Assembly: GCA_964023205.1 (NCBI GenBank)
Contig: OZ026851.1
Span: 19,413,528 to 19,477,527 of the forward strand
DNA length: 64,000 nucleotides
Reading direction: 5' to 3'
Origin: Lutraria lutraria
Lineage: Eukaryota > Mollusca > Bivalvia > Venerida > Mactridae
Within the stretch, counting starts at the first letter, position 1, and each line of letters starts with the position of its first letter. A program made the position numbers and the translations under genes. Under the pieces are notes generated by a model, which searched no databases, was not told where the DNA came from, and was given only the letters and a program-made list of their open reading frames with translations. Shown here in pieces: positions 11,518-23,401 of this stretch.

Positions 11518-12414
11518 ACAAAACAACAAAATTCATCTGGAGTAATTTCCAAGGAAATCAATTCTTCATTAATGATCGACAGAAAATTGCATACAGCAAT
11601 GTAAAACATAATGCATAAGAAAACGTTCAGAATTTCGAGAAAAAAACTACTAATTTTGGCAGCATTTTTGTTTTCACAACTACTGACTGTTATAGTACAC
11701 ACCATTAAGATTTATTGGCAGAGAAAAAGTATTTCTCTATATTGTCTACAAGTATGCCAGATCACAAAGTCCAAATAACACCCAGAGTAAATTGTCTGAA
11801 TGTCTGATAAGAAACATGCTATATTTGTACTGTCTGATTTAATCATAGAGCAGTAAGTTTTTATAACTTTAGAAATAAGAAATCAATTAATAGATAATAA
11901 ATTCAAACTTCCGGTTTTATTAATCAATTTAGCTCTAATCAAATTTAAGTATAGTCCATATTATTTTCCTGAACTTTTAGTTGATTTTGCTTGTTTCCTT
12001 GCCTTTTAAATAGTTTATTCGTTCGTCCGTCCATCTGTCAGTTCATTCATTCACTCTTCAAGGCAACATTAGTACTAATTCCTGCATCTCCCTGTATGTA
12101 ACTTTAGAGTATCTACATTCACATATTAAACATGAAAGCTGGCACACAAATATATATACATTCAAACTCTTCACTCAAGATGTCAGAAAGTCAAACAGGA
12201 CTGGAATGGCGGACACTCGATCAACAGTCCTACCGTCCCCTACACTATACCTACTTGGACTAAGAAGATGTGTTTGTGTCACTAACAAATATCTTACAAG
12301 TACATTTTAATTTCATTCAGACTGAAATATTTTGACGACCTATACTTTAACATTACATCCATTATAATGTATATTTTACAATATTATGTTCAATATCCAT
12401 ATAAGTACATCATT
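11518..12414. other. Intergenic, no feature seen
   Basis: Unique AT-rich sequence; no gene or repeat recognised. Confidence 0.4.
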
Positions 12415-14200
12415 TAAAAACAACTAGAGCTATCACTGAAGGTGATGAATACCCCCAGATGACTCCTTGACAGGTATTGTTACACATTTTATAAAGGGAA
12501 ATACATGTAAAACACTTTTCCAATTTTTTAATACCTGCAAATAGTTGCTGAGAAATATCCAGAACAATTTCTAAATACACATTATAGAAAAAGGAACAAA
12601 GGGCCATAACTCATTAAAATTGACTTGGGAAAAACCCATTGCAGACATGCACAACTTGGCAAGCTACTTATCACTTCTAAGAAGTTTCATTGAATTCCTG
12701 CATGTAATTGCTGAGAAAATCTAGTTTGGACAAAATTTCTTATCACTTCTGTGAAGTTTCATTGAATTCCTATGAGTAGTTGCTGAGATATTGTATATAT
12801 ACACTATAAAAAAAAAACAAAGGGCCATAACTCGGTGAAAATTCAACCAAAGAAAACCAGTTTTAAATGCATGCACAACTAGGCTAACTACTTATCACTT
12901 CTGTGAAGTTTCATTGAATTCCTGCAAGAAGTTCATGAGAAATAGTCCAGACAAAATTTGCCTATTGTATATACTGTATAACAATAGGGCCAAGATGGCC
13001 CTATATCGCTCACATGACAATCACTGTTCACTCATTAAAACATTGTTTTGAACCGGTGACCTAGTTTTTCACCCCAGACGACCTATGTTCGAATTTGTCT
13101 TACATATCATTAAGACAAACAGTCTGACTAGGTTTGGTGAAGATACGATCAAAATTTCACATCTACAGTGTTAATAAGGTTTTCCTAAGATTTGACCTTG
13201 TGACCTGGTTTTTGACCCTAGGTGACCCATATTTGAACTTGTCCTTAATATCATTAAGACAAATAATCTGACAAGGTTTGGCCAAGATCCAATCAAAACC
13301 ATGACATTAAGAGCTTTTACAAGATTTTTACCTAAGATTTGACCTTGTGACCCAGTTTTTGAACCCGGCTGACCCATGTTCATCCTTCATCCACATATCA
13401 TTGAGGCAAACATTTTGACAAGGTTTGGTGAAGATCCAATTAAAACTGTGACATCTACAGTGTTAACAAAGTTTTCCTAAGATTTGACCTGGTGACCTAG
13501 TCATTGACCCCAGATGACCCATATTTATACTTGACCGTTATATCATTAAAACAAACGATTTGACAAAGTTTGGTGAAGATCCAATAATAACTGTGAAATC
13601 TACAGTGTTAACATGGTTTTTCATAAGATTTGACCTAGCGACCTAGTTTTTGACCCAAGATGACCCATGTTCGAACTCGTCCAAGATATTATGAAGACAA
13701 ACATCCTGACAAGGTTTCATGATCATCCAATCAAAACAGTGACTTCTAGAGTGTTCACAAGGTTTTCCAGCAATTTGCCCTAGTGACCTAATTTTACTAC
13801 AGAAATTACTCATTTTCAAACTTGACCTACATATTATTAAAATAAACATTCTGACAAAGTTTCATGAAGATACAGTCAAAACAGTGATTTCTAAAGTGTT
13901 CACAAGGTTTTCCCTTATTTGGCCCTGGTGACCTAGTTTTTGACCCCAAATGGCCCAATATCGAACTCGTCCAAGATTTTGTTGATATTAACGTTCTGAC
14001 CCAGTTTTGCTAAAATTGAGCCAAAAATGTGGCCCCTAGTGTGGTCACAACATAAAGTTTGACGACGCACGACACACGCCGCACGACGCCGGACGCCGGA
14101 CGGAGAGTGATCCTAATAGCTCACTTTGTCACTTTGTGACATGTGAGCTAAAAACACAAAGGACAATAACTCGGTATGCATGTATGTCTAAAATTTCTTT
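12415..14200 (+). mobile_element. Bivalve dispersed element D, interrupted by element B
   Basis: The left part (12415-12980) starts ACTAGAGCTATCACTGAAGG. It contains ~223-bp internal repeats beginning AAAGGGCCATAACTC (12599 and 12822) with ACTTATCACTTCTGTGAAG segments. The same AAAGG(G)C(C)ATAACTCGG motif resumes at 14158, directly after element B. D was therefore the host of that insertion. The right boundary is not defined. Confidence 0.6.
12981..14152 (+). mobile_element. Helitron-like non-autonomous element B with ~146-bp core repeats
   Basis: The head is CAATAGGGCCAAGATGGCCC then TATATCGCTCAC. The core has six ~146-bp tandem subrepeats, each with TTTGACCTNGTGACCTAG (for example 13191, 13338, 13483 and 13629). 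The tail is a nested hairpin: TAGCTCAC (14117-14124), GTCAC-TTT-GTGAC (14128-14140), GTGAGCTA (14143-14150). Tandem core repeats plus a 3' hairpin resemble the oyster pearl/HINE non-autonomous Helitrons. The terminal TC and CTRR signatures were not proven. Confidence 0.65.
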
Positions 14201-15740
14201 TTTGTGTGCCATGGAGTTTAGTTGGAGTATAAAAATGTAAAACAAAGCATGCATTCAGATATAAAATATTCAAATTGAGAAATAAGTTAAAACTTGTTCT
14301 TATAACACCATCTGAAAAAACATATTTGTTGCGACATTTATCAATAACAGCTTTGATTATTTATTACATCTATAGAAAATTATCCATTATAATGTTGCTT
14401 CCTTTGTGTGCCTTATGATCATGGACAGTGAATGTACATGCATCAAACTATTAAAGTCATTGTTACAGTGGTAAAACATATGATTTTACATAGATTTTCC
14501 TATATAATACAATTAATGTATAGCAAAGAGAAGTGAATTTTATTACAGCAATTTTATTCCCCTATCAGAAAGAACTCTAATACATGTATATACAAGTATT
14601 GCACTTATAATAGTTCAATTTTCTTATAGTCAAGGTCGAATATTGGACGATACCATTGTAAAGGTAATCACTGTAAATTGATTGCCCAAATAATTTTAAA
14701 TCCGTATAGTAAAGTGTCATTCACTTGAACCAGAGTCATGGTGTATTGGATAAGATGGCATGTACATTGTACATATATTTATCAGTTTTACAAAATGTAG
14801 CAGGTGTGTGTGGTTCGAACTCAGTCAATGGCACTTTCTTTTTAAATTATTATATCCATTTATATTTTATAAATTATTAATTGAACCATGTTTGTTCTTG
14901 TTACATGTAGGTATACACGCTGAATAACACCTTTTTATCCATTTTCAAAAGAGAAAAGGGAAAGAAGAAATGCATTTGTTCTCTGGTGTATTCCTCTTTT
15001 TTATTTCTTGTATGCATGTTATTGGACGAAATCGCGAATACAAATATATAATTACTAAATTTATCCTAATTACCAATGTGAGGTTATAATATTTTTGTTA
15101 ATTTAACGGAACAATTTAAAAATAAAAAACCTATGAATAATAATTTCTTATCGATGTATATGAAGTTAACTTTTATTAAAAATTAAAAAAAAAGAAAATA
15201 AAAATGATGTCTAACGCCAGACGCAGTGCTCAAGATTCACTAACTTTGTGCTTTACCAATTGCGCCACAGAGAACAGTGATTATAAAGCTTCATAAATTG
15301 GTCTATAGCAAATTACAACAGTATTCGTGTTACCTAAACATGTATAAATTAGATCGTCCATGTATACAATAACATTGCTGACCTAAAAATTGAACTATAC
15401 ATTGTGTATGTTTAGAATGATACGACCTCATAATTATGTTGACACTTGTATATTAAATGAGTAGATTTTAATTCACTGCATTCTTCTGCAGTTACCTCCC
15501 TTAGAAAGGAAGAAAATTAATTTTGTTTCAAACATCACTATAATCATGAGCTGACAGACGTGCTTATAAAAGTCATTTTACATAGGAATACATCAAAACA
15601 TCCATAAATAAAGCAATGTGGAATACTTACAGTATAAAACAATACGTTTCATACTACCATACAATGAAAGCCCAAGTACATTAACAGAGTAAACTATTCA
15701 GAATTTTCCAGAAAACGCCTAGACAGACCACATAACCAAA
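14201..15740. other. Intergenic, no confident feature
   Basis: AT-rich unique sequence. Isolated tRNA-promoter-like boxes occur near 14738/14811 (plus) and 15275 (minus, TGGCGCAATTGG), without a foldable tRNA. Confidence 0.4.
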
Positions 15741-16291
15741 CAAGAGGGCCATGATGGCCCTTATTATAATATCGCTCACCAGAAAAAAAGACTTACAGAC
15801 AAACATTATTCTTTATTTTCAAGGACATTCAAAAGACCCTGGGGTGGGGCCGATTTTTACCCAAGGGCCATAATATGAATAAACTTGGAAGATATCCACT
15901 GGACAATGCTTCACACTAAACATATTCAGGAATGCAATGCAGGACTTTTTTTCCTTCTATAGCAACAGGGGCTGTTAATAGGCGTCCATAATTTTAACAA
16001 ACTTGGTAGAGATCCACTAGACAATGCTACAATGTACACACATATAGCTAGCTGTGGTTTTTCCTATTGGTTGCTATGGCAACAGGAGTTTTTTTTTTTT
16101 TCTTAAAGTCTTTGGTAGAGCTTCATGCAAGTAACATCCCTGTAAAGTTTCTTTGAAATTGGCCAACTGCATGAGAAGGAGATGTTGCTCAAAGCCATTG
16201 TTGACACACTGACGGACGGATGCCCACACAGACGATGGACATCACACGATTGCAATAGCTCACCTTGAGCACTTTCTGCTCTGGTGAGCTA
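15741..16291 (+). mobile_element. Element C, complete member of the same family as A and B
   Basis: The head CAAGAGGGCCATGATGGCCC contains a perfect dyad around ATGAT and is followed by ATATCGCTCACC. The tail folds as TAGCTCACC (16256-16264), GAGCA-CTTTC-TGCTC (16267-16281), GGTGAGCTA (16283-16291). The body is short and lacks the 146-bp repeats of B, but matches element A around CCTGGGGTGGGGCC and CACTAGACAATGCT. The 36-bp array begins within 40 bp of the tail. Confidence 0.68.
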
Positions 16292-16299
16292 AAAAAAAC

Positions 16300-18505
16300 A
16301 TCCAGACAAACACCATTTCCACAAACACTATTATGACAAATATATCCTGGGCACATAATATCAAGATGCAGACAAATACACCCTGGGCACATAACATCCA
16401 GATGCAGACAAATACACACTGGGCACATAACATCCAGATGCAGACAAATACACACTGGGCACATAACATCCAGATGCAGACAAATACACACTGGGCACAT
16501 AATATCCTGACAAATACACCCTGGGCACATAACATCCAGATGCAGACAAATACACACTGGGCATACACAATACAGACAAATACACACTGGGCACATAACA
16601 TCCAGATGCAGACAAATACACTCTAGGCACATAACATCCAGATGCAGACAAATACACACTGGGCACATAACATCCAGATGCAGACAAATACACACTGGGC
16701 ACATAATATCCTGACAAATACACCCTGGGCACATAACATCCAGATGCAGACAAATACACACTGGGCATACACAATACAGACAAATACACACTGGGCACAT
16801 AACATCCAGACGCAGACAAATACATCCTGGGAACATAACATCCAGATGCAGACAAATACATCCTGGGAACATAACATCCAGATGCAGACAAATACACTCT
16901 GGGCACACACAATACAGACAAATACACACTGGGCACATAACATCCAGACGCAGACAAATACATCCTGGGAACATAACATCCAGATGCAGACAAATACATC
17001 CTGGGAACATAACATCCAGATGCAGACAAATACACTCTGGGCACACACAATACAGACAAATACACACTGGGCACATAACATCCAGACGCAGACAAATACA
17101 CTCTGGGCACACACAATACAGACAAATACACACTGGGCACATAACATCCAGACGCAGACAAATACATCCTGGGAACATAACATCCAGACGCAGACAAATA
17201 CATCCTGGGAACATAACATCCAGATGCAGACAAATACACACTGGGCACATAACATCCAGACGCAGACAAATACATCCTGGGAACATAACATCCAGACGCA
17301 GACAAATACACACTGGGCACATAACATCCAGATGCAGACAAATACACACTGGGCACATAACATCCAGATGCAGACAAATACACTCTGGGCACATAACATC
17401 CAGATGCAGACAAATACATCCTGGGAACATAACATCCAGATGCAGACAAATACACCCTGGGAACATAACATCCAGACGCAGACAAATACATCCTGGGCAC
17501 ATAACATCCAGACGCAGACAAATACACCCTGGGAACATAACATCCAGACGCAGACAAATACACCCTGGGCACACACAATACAGACAAATACACACTGGGC
17601 GCACACAATACAGACAAATACAACCTGGGCACATAACATCCAGACGCAGACAAATACATCCTGGGAACATAACATCCAGATGCAGACAAATACACACTGG
17701 GCACATAACATCCAGACGCAGACAAATACATCCTGGGAACATAACATCCAGATGCAGACAAATACATCCTGGGAACATAACATCCAGATGCAGACAAATA
17801 CATCCTGGGAACATAACATCCAGACGCAGACAAATACATCCTGGGAACATAACATCCAGATGCAGACAAATACATCCTGGGAACATAACATCCAGACGCA
17901 GACAAATACATCCTGGGAATATAACATCCAGATGCAGACAAATACACCCTGGGAACAACATCCAGACGCAGACAAATACATCCTGGGAACATAACATCCA
18001 GACGCAGACAAATACACCCTGGGAACATAACATCCAGACGCAGACAAATACATCCTGGGAACATAACATCCAGATGCAGACAAATACATCCTGGGAACAT
18101 AACATCCAGACGCAGACAAATACACCCTGGGAACATAACATCCAGACGCAGACAAATACACCCTGGGAACATAACATCCAGACGCAGACAAATACACCCT
18201 GGGAACATAACATCCAGACGCAGACAAATACATCCTGGGAACATAACATCCAGACGCAGACAAATACACCCTGGGAACATAACATCCAGATGCAGACAAA
18301 TACACACTGGGCACATAACATCCAGATGCAGACAAATACACACTGGGCACATAACATCCAGACGCAGACAAATACACCCTGGGCACATAACATCCAGATG
18401 CAGACAAATTCAACCTGGGCACATAACATCCAGATGCAGACAAATACAACCTGGGCACATAACATCCAGATGCAGACAAATACACACTGGGCACATAACA
18501 TCTAA
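16300..18505. repeat. 36-bp (and 30-bp variant) minisatellite array
   Basis: About 62 units of GGGCACATAACATCCAGATG then CAGACAAATACACACT, with 30-bp variants GGGCACACACAATACAGACA then AATACACACT. Higher-order blocks are visible: the 30-bp variant recurs 204 bp apart at 16559/16763, 138 bp at 16901/17039, and 66 bp at 17039/17105. Open frames of up to 770 codons exist on both strands because 36 and 30 are divisible by 3; they are not genes. Confidence 0.95.
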
Positions 18506-19553
18506 TGGTATTTCATTCCAAACTTTTGAACCAGAATAAATTAGGGATTTACGAAGGAATTCAATATTTAGTTTAGGAAGAACAAGTTTTTTATTTGATG
18601 AGGTTCAAAGAAAATTTTACTTGAGTAATGAAAATGGTCATATAAATTATCAGGACACATATTATTGAGGCATTTATAAACAATCATTACATTTCATTCA
18701 ATTTAATTTGTGAATAGTTCCTGGGCTGGAGCATCGAATGGTTGATCTAGAATTACACGGGCAGCTCTCATTTAAAAGTTTAACATATTATTTGATAATT
18801 CTGCATAACATGATCCCGATATTGTGCAACAATAATCTATGTGTGGCAGAATATAAGAATTATAAAATAATTTTCTTAAATTCAAGTTTGGTCAGACTTT
18901 TATGCATAGTAAAAGATAAAGGAGAGTTGCATTGTTTAATTGCTGTTTCCAATTTCAGTTTTAATCAATATAAATACATGTATATTCCTAACAATTTTTC
19001 CACAGTACTTAACTTGTTCAAGAGATTGGTTAGAAGCATTATCATTTATGAGTTGATTTCTTCCTAAAGCAGATAAATACATCAGTTTTGTTTTGCTTGC
19101 ATTTGGTACCATAGAATTATTAGTGCCCCAGTTTTCTATAGCTTAACCAAGCTTGGTTTGTATTTCATTTATTGAAGTTCCATATGCCAAAAGCATGGTA
19201 ACATAGCAAACAAGTTTATATTGTCTCCATAGAAGGAAAAGATCATTCATGTAGATGATAAATAATAAATATTAGAGGCCCTATTATAGATCCCTGAGGA
19301 ACACCAGAGGATATTTTAAGAGCTTCTGATAAATGACCAGACATACTAACCAGTTAAATAAGATGGGATCCATGTCAATAATATTGTACTAAATTTATAA
19401 TTTTTAAGTTTTTCTGTAAGTAGTTTGTGGTTGATTAAGAAATATAGTTCCTATTTTATAGCTTCAATCCAGCTGCTAATTATACTAGTTAAGGCAGTAT
19501 TTTCACAGGAATGATATTTTCTGAAACCAGATGTTTGGACAACAGCTCAAGAT
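18506..19553 (-). pseudogene. LINE reverse-transcriptase relic (minus strand), frameshifted
   Basis: Reading the minus strand across several frame changes and stops recovers the order of a non-LTR retrotransposon ORF2. It begins GFRKYHSCENTAL (near 19529-19490), then NHKLLTEKL and TWIPSYLTG (near 19350). The RT motif SGVPQGSIIGPLIFIIY lies at 19310-19260. The catalytic box is decayed, reading LLAYGTSI where LFADDTSI is expected. The C-terminal part contains YKCLNNMCPDNLYDHFHYSS and SGSKVWNE. The coding sequence ends abruptly at the edge of the 36-bp array, so the natural 3' end and UTR are lost. It is non-functional. Clade assignment (CR1/Jockey-like) is a guess. Confidence 0.82.
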
Positions 19554-20175
19554 GATCCCTTAAAGATGTATATCAAAATATAGTTAGTGCACATCACTAC
19601 TGCGCAAGAATTCAACAACCAATCAGTTAATTTTATGGGGGAATTTGTATTCAACGACCCTAGCGAGCATGTATCAGTGCTAGTTTAGTGAAATTTATGA
19701 AAAATATGCTTTTTATGTATTAATGCATAGATTAATTTATTACTGATGTGAGATGTTATAAAACATGAGTCATTAATGTTTAAACTTTTTAAATCTTTAA
19801 GATGGCAATTTTGTGAATAACTCCATCGGTGATTTTTTGGAATTTTCAAAACTGTGGCTTTCTGAAGGTGAAAATACAATGCACACCACAATAAATCTGA
19901 AAAGGGGAAAATATGAAATAAAAACCATTCTATCTTTTGTTGTAAATCTCTGGACATAGCCTTTGATTTCAATGGATTATTTTGCATTTTTGATATGAGA
20001 AATATTACTTCGTTTTGGGGGAAAATATATCATATTCAGGGGAAAATTTAAGTTGTTTGGGCTAAGGTATTAAAGAATTACTTGATAACTTAGGGTATAC
20101 TTATTTATGGGATAATACAACTGTAAGCAAACTGAATATACAAATGCATAATACATAATAAGAAGGGTTTTCTGA
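19554..20175. other. No gene; dispersed-repeat-like sequence
   Basis: It contains a CTTAAAGATGTATATC segment and a minus-strand 100-codon open frame (19685-19987) that resembles common bivalve intergenic repeat sequence more than a protein. No domain or splice signals were seen. Confidence 0.4.
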
Positions 20176-21081
20176 TACCGGTGTAACAGGCCATTCTTTC
20201 CCCGCGGAAGAATTGGCCTAGGCTATTTCTTCACCCTCTAGGCCACTTTTTCCCCCCTGATTTTTTTCATTCGTATATCTACATCTTTCGCTTTATGTCT
20301 ATTTGTTCATATTTCCGAATTTATACTTAATCTTGAATTTATATTCACTTCTGTATGTTCATATTTCTGAGTTTATATTTACTTCTGTACATTCAAATTT
20401 CTGAGTATTTACTTCTGTATGTTCAATTTTCTGGGTTAGTATTTACTTCTGAATGCTCATTTTTCTGAGTTTACACCAGGTTTTTTTTCGGTATTTCGGA
20501 AATATGACCCATACCCTTGGGATTGGGAATTTTGCAGTGTTTTAATAAAAATTGGGAAAAAATATATAACTACAATTTTTGCAATATTCAACTTATTCTA
20601 CTTATTCTCCCATAGAACAGTAGTAGAATAAGGTATTTACTACCAATAGTTATGTTAATGAACTTGTAAAGTTTAAAAAGAAAAAAATCTTTTTTTGGGG
20701 GGGATTGGGAATTTTTGTCTGTGAATTGGGAAAAAAAGTTATTATTTTCCATTGGGAATATGACCGAATTTCGGCTATAAAATCGCCCCCAAAAATCCCT
20801 GTATACTTACGTCTGTAAGTTCATATTTCTGAGTTTATACTTTATAAGAGCAAGGGGAAAAAGTGGCCAAGAGGGTAAAAATAGCCAAGAATCATAATGC
20901 AATATAGTTATTATATGGGGGAAAAAGTGGCCAAGGGGGGAAAAAATGGCCTAGAATCATAATGCAATACTGTTATTATATGGGGGGAAAAAGTTGCCCA
21001 GGGGGGGGGAAGAAATGGCCTAAGCCAATCTTTCCCAAGGGAAAAACTGGTCAGGGGAAAAAATAGACTGCTACACCGGTA
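20176..21081. mobile_element. Foldback/TIR element with TA-flanked CCGGTGTA ends
   Basis: The left end TACCGGTGTAACAG (20176-20189) and right end CTGCTACACCGGTA (21068-21081) are inverted repeats matching 13 of 14. If TA is the target duplication, the element is Tc1/mariner-like in its ends. The flanking interior repeats GGGGAAAAAGTGGCC and its complement extend the inverted structure. Inside are ~33-bp direct repeats of TTCTGAGTTTATATTTACTTC (read in two overlapping parts). It is itself interrupted at 20477-20801. No transposase was seen. Confidence 0.6.
20477..20801. mobile_element. Secondary insertion inside the 20.2-21.1 kb element
   Basis: The direct-repeat block of the host element stops at 20476 and resumes at about 20802. 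The insert has inverted-like ends, CAGGTTTTTTTTCGG on the left and the complement of CAGGGATTTTTGGGGG on the right. Further inside is an inverted pair around GGAAATATGACC and GAATATGACCG. No clear target duplication could be assigned. Confidence 0.45.
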
Positions 21082-21109
21082 TTACAGAGCCATCAGATTT
21101 TGAAAGATA

Positions 21110-21234
21110 TTACAATTTTATCTTCATATACCTTGTAAACATAATACAAATGTACCATGATATACATAATACTGCGAGTGCCCATATGATAACAAAAACT
21201 GGCACATGTGTGTTGCCTCCACTTCCATTTCCGC
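21110..21234 (-). CDS. Probable last exon of a membrane-protein gene (TM segment)
   Basis: The minus-strand acceptor ATGCTACTAG|GCGG (AG at 21236-21235) opens a frame encoding GNGSGGNTH, then a hydrophobic stretch VPVFVIIWALAVLCISWYIC, then a short basic tail MFTRYMKIKL. The stop TAA is at 21112-21110. Entry phase 1 matches the exit of the exon at 22457-22602, with the joined codon giving Gly. The result would be a single-pass protein anchored near its C-terminus. A weak alternative donor (GTATATG at 21131) exists. The family is not recognised. All three frames are open here, so the phase match is the main support. Confidence 0.4.
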
Positions 21235-22456
21235 CTAGTAGCATATGTTTACATTACATACCGCGACTTTCAAACATTTTCATCGAGAATTTATGTCATT
21301 TGAACTCATTTCTACAGTCAACAAGTCAATTTATCTTTTAAACATTTACAATCTTGTGAATTCAATTCAATTCAAACAATATATATATGTAATGTATGGG
21401 TCTTTGATTCAAAATAATACTCATTATACTTCTACATAACTGAATCGCATTTTAATCCATCATATTTCTGCAAATGATAGATGGTCCCTGCATTTGTTGG
21501 ATATCGAGTTAGTGTTTTTTGACACAAGAAGAATTGTTTATGAGAAATGAATGGTCTGTTGTGCATTTTAAGACAGGTAAAGATTTAGACTCGCGGTATT
21601 AGGTATAACCAATATACATGTATAATATATAAATACTGATACTCAGTCAAATTCTCGGACAAATAAAAAATATTAGCAATTAAAAGCTGGCAGCCTTTTA
21701 TTCAAAGCGACATAAAATGCCGACACGCGCGTCATAGAGTAATTTTTTAACGCACATCATACTTTGACTTTTCGGTAATAATTGGTTTAACTAATAATAA
21801 TCACATTTTTGGTGCATGAAAACCAAGACACATCAGTTCCAGGGAATGCCCCTTTAAAAATACTGAGCTTTTGAGCTTATTGTCCTATGTATCAAAATTA
21901 TCCTTTTATACAATAAAAAAGATAAAAGATTTCGGTTTCACTTTGGAAATAACAAGGACTTATATACATACATACGTCAAACGATATCGTTTGAGCTATT
22001 TTTAGCAGTTGCGAATCCATGTATCAATTAATGTGTCATTGACACGAATATCGAATGGCTCCAGAAAATTGTCATTGTAACAGTCAGTCCTGTTAGCGAA
22101 TACGTTTAAATTGATGGAAATCACAAAAAAATGTAAGGTGTTGCACACAGAAGCATTACAAGATCACATTAAACAAAGGGCAATAACTCTATCAAAAATG
22201 ACAGAATTGCCAAAGCCTGAAAAAAGGCTTTACAGCACTTGATAATGATCAATATGTAAACCGTTTATCAAAATCCTATGGAAATTGTAGGAGGAGTTGT
22301 GCTCAGAAGTATTATTAAGGTAATTAAACTAGAACGAAAGGGAAATAATTCCAAAAAAACACTGAATTAGAAAAAACAACCTGAAAATATCCACTACGTA
22401 CGTTGTACGACATGTTAACAACTATACGGTTCTTTTCGTACTGACTGAGACCTTAC

Positions 22457-22602
22457 CGTTATCTAAAGACACCAAGTCTTCTTCAGAAATTGAAACGAAG
22501 CGTCTTTCCGAAACTATATAGTTACTTTCGCTGTCAAATTGTCTTCTGCTAATTGAGCCGGATGTCAAATTGCGAGCAGATTTTAATGAGCGCCTAAAGC
22601 GT
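22457..22602 (-). CDS. Internal coding exon, unidentified minus-strand gene
   Basis: A strong pyrimidine-tract acceptor TTACCTCCCTTGTCTAG| (AG 22604-22603) and donor GATAACG|GTAAGG (GT 22456-22455) bracket 146 nt. One frame is fully open with entry phase 2 and exit phase 1. It encodes 48 residues that are Arg/Ser-rich then acidic (RFRRSLKSARNLTSGS ... SISEEDLVSLDN). Splicing to 21234 keeps the frame and puts a Gly-rich linker and a TM helix after it. Upstream exons would lie at higher coordinates. I do not recognise the protein. Confidence 0.45.
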
Positions 22603-22807
22603 CTAGACAAGGGAGGTAATCGATACGGACAGACTGACTAAAGCCCGGGACCCGGTAATACCGCGTGAATACTTTTAGGGCAAGCGGGCCGAAGTGTATT
22701 GTCATAGATTACGAATTTACATCCTCTGACGTCATATAAGATTATATAGTCAATAGATCACGTGAGATATAATAAAATGATCAGGTGTTAGGATAATGGG
22801 TCATCTT

Positions 22808-22929
22808 GGCTGCAACCTAAACTGGTTCCCGTGTCATGTTGCAGTGCATGGTATATAGTATTTGCACTTATAAATCGGCTGGGATATTTGTACACACAAG
22901 TCAACGGGAACCAGTTTAGCCTGCAACCC
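22808..22929. mobile_element. Short inverted-repeat element (AAACTGGTTCCCGT arms)
   Basis: The left arm GGCTGCAACCTAAACTGGTT then CCCGT (22808-22832) is inverted at 22904-22929 with a ~71-nt loop. The 15 bp TAAACTGGTTCCCGT match exactly. A half copy, GAACGGGAACCAGTTAAAC, occurs near 62035, so it is a dispersed family. Confidence 0.6.
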
Positions 22930-22963
22930 TGATGTATAAAATCAGTCTGATAAATCAGGGATG

Positions 22964-23401
22964 CTAAAGCCCCCCCCCCCCCCCCCCCCCCGTGGATAAA
23001 TGAACGTTAACTAACTGTCAGGCATAATTACTTATATTTGGACAAAATACTTCAACTTTTTTCAAGTACTTTAACGTATAAATAAAGTCATTATTATTTT
23101 AAAGACGTTTGATACAGTTTCCAGTTTTTTGCACATGGACATAATATTATAGGGAAAATGAAAACTCATTCATGATTTTTTTTTTAAACTTTGTATGATC
23201 ATAGCATATGATTACAGAACTCGTTTTTGAGTTATCTGCCCTTGAATTTGAATTGTTGCTTACTTTGGGTCATTAAAAGAGAAAATCAGTATGTTTTCAT
23301 TGCAAGTAAAAGCAGGTAGTTGTAAATAAAACTACCTGGTAAAAGTCAGTAAATAAGACTTACTTTAATTTTAAAATCCAAAAAAGCTAATGGCACTTTA
23401 A
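22964..23401 (+). mobile_element. TTAA-type MITE, copy with expanded poly-C in its terminus
   Basis: The left end CTAAAGC runs into more than 20 C (22970-22991). The right end GCTAATGGCACTTTAA is its approximate inverse. The interior 23275-23401 matches 56150-56277 (AAGTAAAAG..., ...TACTTTAATTTTA...ATCCAAAA...GCTAATGG). A further inverted relative lies at 52560-52712 (TTTAAACTTTGTATGATCAT versus its complement). Confidence 0.55.

Noticed and set aside
14738..14821. tRNA-like A and B boxes
   Set aside because: The boxes are too far apart and no acceptor stem pairs; probably an old SINE fragment.
15210..15285. Minus-strand A box TGGCGCAATTGG resembling tRNA-Arg
   Set aside because: No B box or cloverleaf follows at the right distance.
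16189..18505. Open frames of 770, 675, 623 and 450 codons on both strands
   Set aside because: They coincide with the 36/30-bp array; the repeat length is divisible by three and the peptides are simple 12-residue repeats.
19685..19987. 100-codon minus-strand frame
   Set aside because: The sequence resembles common bivalve intergenic repeat DNA; no domain was seen.
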